Position numbers and translations under genes: made by a program. DNA of 12,149 bases, taken from NCBI GenBank assembly GCA_943331855.1, contig CALQNE010000087.1:1-12149 (forward strand), given 5' to 3'. The stretch is from Bordetella parapertussis (lineage in GTDB: Bacteria; Pseudomonadota; Gammaproteobacteria; Burkholderiales; Burkholderiaceae_B). Shown one piece after another: positions 7,659 to 12,149 of the stretch; position 1 is the stretch's first letter, and each line of letters begins with the position of its first letter. The notes under the pieces were generated by a model that made no database searches, was not told the origin of the DNA, and worked only from the letters and a program-made list of their open reading frames with translations.

Positions 7659-8696
7659 CTCAGCAAATAATCTTGTTCGCACAAAATCCAGGGCTGAGTG
7701 TTTGCTGCTTAATACCTGCTGCCCCAAGATCGCTGACCAGTAACCTGCTCCCCCACCCGCTTTTGCCCATTCATTTAAGCGACGGGTATAAAGTTGCAAA
7801 TCAAATTCTTGCGTCACGCCAATCGCACCGTGTACTGCGTGTGCGACCGCCACAATGCGCGAAACCGCCTGACTGGTTTGCGCTTTCGCCAAGGCGACCA
7901 ACTCAGGCGCGGGCTGCCAATCTACGCTGCGACACGCCATTTCAGCTGACATACGTGCACCAAATACTTGCTCGGCAACTTCGCTGATTTGCTGTTGTAA
8001 CGCCTGAAAACGACCAATTGGCTTACCAAACTGCTCACGCTGATTGGCCCAGGCGAGCGTCATCTCAAACACGCGATCTGCAGCGCCGGCAATCAACACC
8101 GAAAGCGAAAGTGCAAGAAGCTCACGAAACTGTGGCGCTTTAAACTGCCCCAATAACGCGGCGGCAGCCACCTCGGCCGACCAGGTTAAGTCAGCATCCA
8201 ATGAACCATTGCCGCCTGAGGGCGTACTTTGCGCTTTTGAAACGGGTAATAACCAAACGTTTGCATCACTCTGCGCTAAAACCCAAGTCGCGGTGCGACC
8301 AAAGGACACGCCAGCGGCTTGTAGACCAGCGCTACCTGGCGCGACGCGATAAGGGGCGAAAGTAATCGTACCTTCGGACACGCCCTGAGCGAGCACGTTA
8401 GATTGCACGGTTTGTGCTTGCTGCGCCTGCTGCAACCAGGCCCGTGCCAGTACTGTTTGGGCATAAGGCAAAGGCAACGCATGTCGGCCCATCGAAAACA
8501 ACATCGGCCAAACTTCGGTCAAGGACAAGCCGGCTCCATCGGAGCTTTCAGGCAACAACGCATCGGCAAAGCCCACTGAACTCAAAGAGGCCCACAGCGT
8601 GGAGGTATCACCACCCTGCTCGATCTGTCGAATCACCGCAGGTGTACAGACCTCACCAAATAAACGCTCAGCTGAATCATAAAAATCGTTTTGCAT
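7647..8696 (-). CDS. Acyl-CoA dehydrogenase family protein, motif-reduced subunit
   Basis: About 349 aa. Acyl-CoA dehydrogenases are FAD enzymes that introduce a 2,3 double bond into acyl-CoA. Residues here are counted from the GTG at 8705; subtract 3 for the ATG start. The C-terminal helical domain is well conserved: NQREQFGKPIGRFQ (221-234), the FAD-contacting QRxxFG motif, and HGAIGVTQEFDLQLYTRR (292-309). The middle beta-domain is degenerate, with no E/D-xxxGSD segment and no NGxKxWxT. The C-terminal GGT-type segment is also absent. It follows another family member whose motif set is the reverse, so the two probably form one heteromer, as the FadE-type alpha2-beta2 enzymes of mycobacterial steroid catabolism do. 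Two starts are possible: GTG at 8705, overlapping the upstream stop (GTGA), or ATG at 8696 with GGTGA 5 nt before it. I prefer the ATG. Substrate unknown. Confidence 0.85.
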   Translation of the reverse strand: MQNDFYDSAERLFGEVCTPAVIRQIEQGGDTSTLWASLSSVGFADALLPESSDGAGLSLTEVWPMLFSMGRHALPLPYAQTVLARAWLQQAQQAQTVQSNVLAQGVSEGTITFAPYRVAPGSAGLQAAGVSFGRTATWVLAQSDANVWLLPVSKAQSTPSGGNGSLDADLTWSAEVAAAALLGQFKAPQFRELLALSLSVLIAGAADRVFEMTLAWANQREQFGKPIGRFQALQQQISEVAEQVFGARMSAEMACRSVDWQPAPELVALAKAQTSQAVSRIVAVAHAVHGAIGVTQEFDLQLYTRRLNEWAKAGGGAGYWSAILGQQVLSSKHSALDFVRTRLFAEPAV

Positions 8697-8701
8697 CAGA
8701 G

Positions 8702-9853
8702 TCACCTTAATCCTAAGCCGCGCGCGATGATGCCTCGCAAGATCTCACGCGTACCGCCACGCAGGGAGAAGGTTGCTCCCATTTGTTCAAGGTAGCCTAA
8801 GGTCTGCAACAGATCTGGCGTCGCAATAAAGTCGGGGTGCGCGCCCAACCACGCCGCAATGTTAATGATCAAACGTTGTTCAAAATCGGTACCAAAATCT
8901 TTCACCACCGACGCATCGATTGCAGGACTTCCGCCTTCGACCAGTTTTTTAGTCACCGCCAAAGATAGTGCGCGCAACGTCGCCATCTCAGCAACCATTG
9001 CGCCTACCAAGGCATTAGTTTCGGCATCGCTGATCTTTTGCGCGCGCAAGGCATCAACCCAGCAATCTAAGAGCGCGATACTTGAATAAATACGTTCTGG
9101 CCCGCTGCGTTCAAAGGCCAGCTCAGCGTTGACTTGATCCCAGCCCTGGCCTTCGGTACCCACCAGCGCATCCGCACCGAGTTTGACGTTGTCGAAAAAC
9201 ACCTCTGAAAAATGTGCATCACCCGCCATGTCTGTAATTGGACGAACCGTGACGCCCGGCAAACTCAAATCGATGACGACTTGCGACAAGCCTTTTTGAC
9301 GATCGGTCGTCTCGCCGGATGTACGTACTAACGCAATCATGTAGTGGCAGCCATGCGCATTGGTTGTCCAGATTTTGCTGCCATTGAGCAGCCAACCATT
9401 TTCAGTGCGTTGAGCACGACTGCGGATACTGGCCAGATCAGAACCCGAACTGGGTTCGCTCATGCCAATACAGAAAAAGGCTTCGCCACGACAGATTCGG
9501 GGAATGTAAAACTCGCGCTGTGCCTGGGTGCCGTAACGCAACAATAAAGGTCCACTTTGACGATCAGCGATCCAGTGGGAAGCCACGGGCGCCCCAGAGG
9601 CAAGAAGCTCTTCAGACAAGACAAAGCGCGAAAAAAAGCCTTTACCCGATCCGCCGTATTCTTTGGGGATGGTCAGACCCAGCCAACCTTTTTGGGCTAA
9701 CTTTCGACTGAATTCATCGCTTGTTCCCATCCACGAACGGGCTTTAACATGCGACGGCACCCCTTTTAGCGCTTCATTCAAAAACTGTCTGATTTCACGA
9801 CGAAACGCAGCCTCTTCGGCCGGAACCTGATTGAACTCAAGTGCTGTGAGCAT
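8702..9853 (-). CDS. Acyl-CoA dehydrogenase family protein, flavin-domain subunit
   Basis: 383 aa, close to the usual family length. N-terminal helical domain (about 1-120) with LTIPKEYGGSG (60-70). The middle beta-domain contains FFCIGMSEPSSGSDLAS (126-142) and NGSKIWTTNA (157-166), the segments that bind flavin and acyl-CoA. C-terminal helical domain with GGTREILRGIIARGLGL (366-382). The QRxxFG motif expected near 270 is missing (DALRAQKISDAETN, 267-280). G366 occupies the place where MCAD-type enzymes carry the catalytic Glu. E248 in LAFERSGPER is the candidate base, by analogy with heteromeric FadE enzymes; this is inference. First gene of a two-gene operon. Its stop overlaps the GTG alternative start of the next gene. 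The RBS is weak (AGGA about 13 nt upstream of the ATG). Substrate could be a branched, aromatic or steroid-side-chain acyl-CoA; the sequence alone does not say. Confidence 0.9.
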   Translation of the reverse strand: MLTALEFNQVPAEEAAFRREIRQFLNEALKGVPSHVKARSWMGTSDEFSRKLAQKGWLGLTIPKEYGGSGKGFFSRFVLSEELLASGAPVASHWIADRQSGPLLLRYGTQAQREFYIPRICRGEAFFCIGMSEPSSGSDLASIRSRAQRTENGWLLNGSKIWTTNAHGCHYMIALVRTSGETTDRQKGLSQVVIDLSLPGVTVRPITDMAGDAHFSEVFFDNVKLGADALVGTEGQGWDQVNAELAFERSGPERIYSSIALLDCWVDALRAQKISDAETNALVGAMVAEMATLRALSLAVTKKLVEGGSPAIDASVVKDFGTDFEQRLIINIAAWLGAHPDFIATPDLLQTLGYLEQMGATFSLRGGTREILRGIIARGLGLR

Positions 9854-10058
9854 GATAAGAAATAATCCTGGAAATCGCGAGATATCGGGTTGACGACCGC
9901 TCGAGGTAAGGTACCCAAACTTTCAATGGCAATATACCGCAGACACGAAAACGAATAATCGAGTGTCCCCATTGTATTTGTTTGTTTACGGCTGACCAAA
10001 CTGTCTGAAGTACACCCAGAGGCAGCGTCATGCGAGGCGTCAAGGCTGTACGACGCCC
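9854..10058. other. Intergenic region upstream of the acyl-CoA dehydrogenase operon
   Basis: 205 nt between the small membrane gene and the dehydrogenase operon, both on the minus strand. It holds a hairpin right after the upstream stop codon (10034-10060) and a candidate promoter (9971-9999). I find no convincing gene: the open frames through it have no family resemblance and overlap real genes. No FNR box was found, so the dehydrogenases show no sign of sharing the oxygen control of their neighbours. Confidence 0.6.
9971..9999 (-). promoter_or_regulatory. Candidate sigma-70 promoter of the acyl-CoA dehydrogenase operon
   Basis: On the minus strand TTGGTC (9999-9994) and TACAAT (9976-9971) are separated by 17 nt. 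The -10 matches 5 of 6 consensus bases; the -35 matches only TTG. The leader to the ATG at 9853 would be about 110 nt. Confidence 0.35.
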
Positions 10059-10060
10059 TC
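10034..10060 (-). terminator. Hairpin after the small membrane gene
   Basis: Minus strand GAGGGCGTC...GACGCCTC forms an 8-bp stem with one bulged G and a 10-nt loop. It begins within the stop codon of the upstream gene (TGAGGGCGTC). No T-run follows, so this may be a transcript-stabilising hairpin or a weak or Rho-assisted terminator rather than a canonical one. Confidence 0.35.
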
Positions 10061-10304
10061 AGAAGCCAATATCGCGATGCAGATCGGTCTCTTTTGGCAA
10101 TATAAAGAGCGTCAGTAAACTTGAAAGCGCTGCGATGAACCAAAAAAAGAAAAACCCCGCCGCGTATAGCGCATCGCGTTCGGGGTGAAAATAACCAAAA
10201 ATTGCCACATCAAGCGGATCAATCAACGCAAAAACGAATGCGCTTGCTACTCCAGCCATCAAAAATGAGGGCCACAAGATCAACATTAACGATCGGCACT
10301 TCAT
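10059..10304 (-). CDS. Small two-helix membrane protein of the ccoG cluster
   Basis: 81 aa with two predicted TM helices (about 5-27 and 45-69), a loop containing DPLDVAIFG (29-37) and a short charged C-terminus. The run AGFFFFWFIAALSS (49-62) recalls small conserved hypothetical membrane proteins found near cbb3-oxidase genes in betaproteobacteria. I know no assigned function. I start at ATG 10304, with AAAGG 6 nt upstream (10311-10315). A TTG at 10322 overlapping the previous stop would add six residues (MIQRPI) but has no better ribosome site. It lies 14 nt after the FixH-like gene, so it is probably in the same transcript, and its product may assist oxidase assembly or maturation (inference from position only). 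Confidence 0.75.
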   Translation of the reverse strand: MKCRSLMLILWPSFLMAGVASAFVFALIDPLDVAIFGYFHPERDALYAAGFFFFWFIAALSSLLTLFILPKETDLHRDIGF

Positions 10305-10310
10305 GATGGG

Positions 10311-10315
10311 CCTTT
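10311..10315 (-). promoter_or_regulatory. Ribosome binding site deciding the small membrane gene start
   Basis: Minus strand AAAGG, 6 nt before ATG 10304. It favours this start over the TTG at 10322. Confidence 0.55.
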
Positions 10316-10318
10316 GTA

Positions 10319-10546
10319 TCAACGTGATTGTTGTATGGACGACGGATTCGTTACTTTTTCAACGACCAGCCCTCTTTTGACACCACCATCAAAAATCGCC
10401 TGATCTGAAAAACCCTGAAAAGCCAGGACAATCGTGATTACGCACCCCACGATCGCAAGTGCGGGGCCTGCCATCAAGAACCAAGGCCAACGCTGCTGCC
10501 ACCAAGGTTGATCACGTTCAAGCTCATTTTTTTCTTGTGACTTCAT
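10319..10546 (-). CDS. FixH-like mini-protein, membrane anchor only
   Basis: 75 aa: a charged N-terminus (1-19), one TM helix (about 21-43) and a short extracytoplasmic tail. WPWFLMAGPALAIVG (20-34) closely resembles the start of FixH/CcoH proteins, which help assemble cbb3-type cytochrome oxidase. SDQAIFDGGVKRGLVVEKV (47-65) fits the segment just after the FixH anchor, where the family has D-D-Y-Y-K-x-G-L-x-I-N; here the K and GL remain but the DDYY does not. The larger periplasmic domain that brings FixH to about 150 residues or more is absent. The following frame encodes an unrelated two-TM protein, so this is not a simple frameshift. The ATG has a good AGGAG 8 nt upstream. It lies 37 nt after ccoG, as fixH usually does. 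The assignment is by resemblance and position. Confidence 0.7.
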   Translation of the reverse strand: MKSQEKNELERDQPWWQQRWPWFLMAGPALAIVGCVITIVLAFQGFSDQAIFDGGVKRGLVVEKVTNPSSIQQSR

Positions 10547-10583
10547 CTTTTAGACTCCTGTTTAAGCACTTCAATGATCAACT

Positions 10584-12131
10584 TCACTGGGGCAAGATAA
10601 AACTTGAAGCTTCGCGCACGGTCACCGCACTGTGTCCGTCTATCGCATAGGATGTCGTGACAAACTGGATGGGATGAGAGCCTGGCTTAGCCGCCCCTTG
10701 CGGCACTCGCAGCACGACAGCCAGCACGCGATTAGACGCCGGGGCAATCTCGACCTGAGGCACGTCAATCGTCTCAATAGCTTTGTCACCGACCCTAGGA
10801 CTCGTTCGAAGCACCGCAACAGCGGGGTCTGCAAACTGAAGGCTGAGCCCAGGCAACCCCTCAGCGCTGACAGACAAAAGTAAACGATGTTCAGTTGCAT
10901 TCATCATTTGTAAGCGATACACGTTTTCAATCATGCCGCCTGCAACTTCACGACCAAGCATTCCGCGATCGCGTATCACATCAACACGCAAGGTCGTACG
11001 GGTTGCAAGGGCTGTCACAAAAATCGATACCAATACCAGCATCAGCGCGCTATAAATCAACACGCGGGGGCGTAGCAAATGCCGACGAACTTGCTGAACC
11101 GACAGTTTTTCTAACATGCCGCGTTCGGAGGTATAGCGAATCAATCCTGTGGGATAAGCAATTTTTTCCATGACTTGATTACAGGCATCGACACACGCAC
11201 CACAACCGATACACATGTATTGCAAGCCTTCGCGAATATCAATACCCGTTGGGCAGACTTGAACGCAAATACTGCAATCGACACAATCACCTAAGCCCTG
11301 GGCGTGGTGGTCAATTTTTTTTGAGCGCGCACCACGTGGATCGCCTCGCGCAAGGTCGTAGGTCACCACAAGTGTGTCTGGGTCAACCATGACACTTTGA
11401 AAGCGCGCGTAGGGACACATATATTTACAAACTTGTTCGCGTAAAAAGCCCGCATTACCCCACGTTGCAAAGCTATAAAACAAGAACCAAAACCATTGCC
11501 AGGGACCAAAACTAAAATCGACTAACGCCTGACCAAGCTCTCGAATGGGCGCGAAATACCCAATAAACGTGAACCCCGTTAAACTAGCAACGATGAGCCA
11601 TAGCCCATGTTTGCTTGCCTTCAGCCGTAATTTTCGCAGCGACCAAGGCGCTTCATCCAGGCGAATCCGCGCAACACGATCTCCCTCGGTGTAGCGTTCA
11701 ATCCACATGAAAATTTCGGTGTAAACCGTTTGCGGACAAGCGTAGCCGCAAAACAGACGACCCGCGATCGCAGTAAATAGAAACAAACCGAGCGCAGAAA
11801 TCAGCAATAAGAGTGTGAGGTAAATCACATCTTGGGGCCATAGCACCATACCAAAAATATAAAATTTCCGAGCACCCAGATCAAACAAAACGGCCTGACG
11901 ATCATTCCAGGTAAGCCAAGGTGTCACATAAAAAACCAGTTGCGTCAGCCAAACAAAAAGTAAGCGCCAACGCGCAAAGAGCCCATTGACCGCACGCATA
12001 TAGATTTTTTGCCTGACCTGCTCAATTGCTTGCTCGACCACGGCCGTGCCATCGCGCGCGGGCTGCGCACCCAAGGGACGCCAGGCTGGTGCGTCTTCAC
12101 GATGCGAGTTCACAGGCAGGTCAGTCGACAT
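10584..12131 (-). CDS. ccoG: CcoG/FixG, polyferredoxin of cbb3 oxidase assembly
   Basis: 515-aa membrane iron-sulfur protein needed for maturation of cbb3 cytochrome oxidase; in Rhodobacter its homologue is reported to reduce Cu(II) to Cu(I) for the CuB centre. TM helices at about 54-72, 93-122, 176-195, 210-228 and 357-377. The first CP motif is FCGYACPQTVY (127-137, C128 and C132) and the second is CKYMCPYARFQ (235-245, C235 and C239). Two ferredoxin-type [4Fe-4S] clusters follow: C283, C286, C289, C293-P and C307, C310, C313, C317. A periplasmic Ig-like C-terminal domain (about 380-515) completes the FixG architecture. Length is slightly above the common 470-490 because of a longer N-terminal tail. 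No clear RBS precedes the ATG, only 18 nt of upstream sequence are visible, and an in-frame TGA directly precedes the ATG, so the start cannot lie further upstream. ccoNOP would be expected beyond the right edge. Confidence 0.95.
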   Translation of the reverse strand: MSTDLPVNSHREDAPAWRPLGAQPARDGTAVVEQAIEQVRQKIYMRAVNGLFARWRLLFVWLTQLVFYVTPWLTWNDRQAVLFDLGARKFYIFGMVLWPQDVIYLTLLLLISALGLFLFTAIAGRLFCGYACPQTVYTEIFMWIERYTEGDRVARIRLDEAPWSLRKLRLKASKHGLWLIVASLTGFTFIGYFAPIRELGQALVDFSFGPWQWFWFLFYSFATWGNAGFLREQVCKYMCPYARFQSVMVDPDTLVVTYDLARGDPRGARSKKIDHHAQGLGDCVDCSICVQVCPTGIDIREGLQYMCIGCGACVDACNQVMEKIAYPTGLIRYTSERGMLEKLSVQQVRRHLLRPRVLIYSALMLVLVSIFVTALATRTTLRVDVIRDRGMLGREVAGGMIENVYRLQMMNATEHRLLLSVSAEGLPGLSLQFADPAVAVLRTSPRVGDKAIETIDVPQVEIAPASNRVLAVVLRVPQGAAKPGSHPIQFVTTSYAIDGHSAVTVREASSFILPQ

Positions 12132-12149
12132 TCACGATATTCATTTGGC

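Noticed and set aside
9778..10143. 121-aa minus-strand open frame across the intergenic region
   Set aside because: It overlaps the start of the dehydrogenase gene and the end of the small membrane gene, shows no family resemblance, and has no ribosome site that I can see.
12121..12149. Overlap of ccoG with the end of an upstream gene (ccoP or other)
   Set aside because: One minus-strand frame runs through and stops at a TGA inside the start of ccoG, but only a handful of codons are visible and another frame also ends there, so no gene can be assigned.
1..12149. CRISPR arrays, tRNA or rRNA genes, insertion sequences, phage or toxin-antitoxin and defence genes
   Set aside because: No regularly spaced repeats, cloverleaf-like sequence, transposase or integrase reading frame or terminal inverted repeats were seen. 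The real genes account for nearly all the sequence.

Overview
The window is a compact, gene-dense bacterial chromosome segment of moderate GC. It carries nine complete protein-coding genes, no RNA gene, no mobile element and no CRISPR array. The best guess at a source is a betaproteobacterium of the order Burkholderiales, perhaps an Alcaligenaceae relative. This rests on the FNR type (N-terminal C-x2-C-x5-C cluster ligands with a Burkholderiales-like dimer helix), the ClpB N-terminus, and a ccoG gene followed by a reduced fixH-like gene and a small two-helix membrane gene. The placement is inference from remembered family resemblance, not from a search.

Layout. (1) 46-3942, plus strand: a four-gene peptide/nickel-family (Dpp/Opp) ABC importer operon with two permeases and two ATPases. 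The genes are 5 nt apart or overlap by 1-4 nt, and the ATPases are in F-then-D order. The substrate-binding protein is not in the window and may lie just upstream. (2) 3945-3994: a strong perfect 12-bp inverted repeat that ends both this operon and the converging clpB. (3) 4010-6604, minus: clpB, the heat-shock disaggregase, with a near-consensus sigma-32 promoter that also fixes its start codon. (4) 6605-6915: a 311-nt divergent control region containing the clpB heat-shock promoter, two inverted repeats and an FNR box. (5) 6916-7641, plus: an FNR-type oxygen-sensing regulator with all four cluster cysteines. (6) 7647-9853, minus: two overlapping acyl-CoA dehydrogenase-family genes whose conserved motifs are complementary, suggesting an obligate heteromer. 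(7) 10059-12131, minus: ccoG, a FixH-like mini-protein and a small two-TM protein, i.e. the downstream end of a cbb3 cytochrome oxidase assembly cluster whose ccoNOP genes would lie beyond the right edge.

How they fit together. FNR and the ccoG/fixH cluster belong to the same low-oxygen respiration programme. They flank the acyl-CoA dehydrogenase pair, which has no obvious link to oxygen control. ClpB and the ABC importer are independent units. I see no previously undescribed system here. The items most worth a second look are the acyl-CoA dehydrogenase pair, the FixH-like protein reduced to its membrane anchor, the FNR box with the altered dimer-helix residue in FNR, and the clear sigma-32 promoter.
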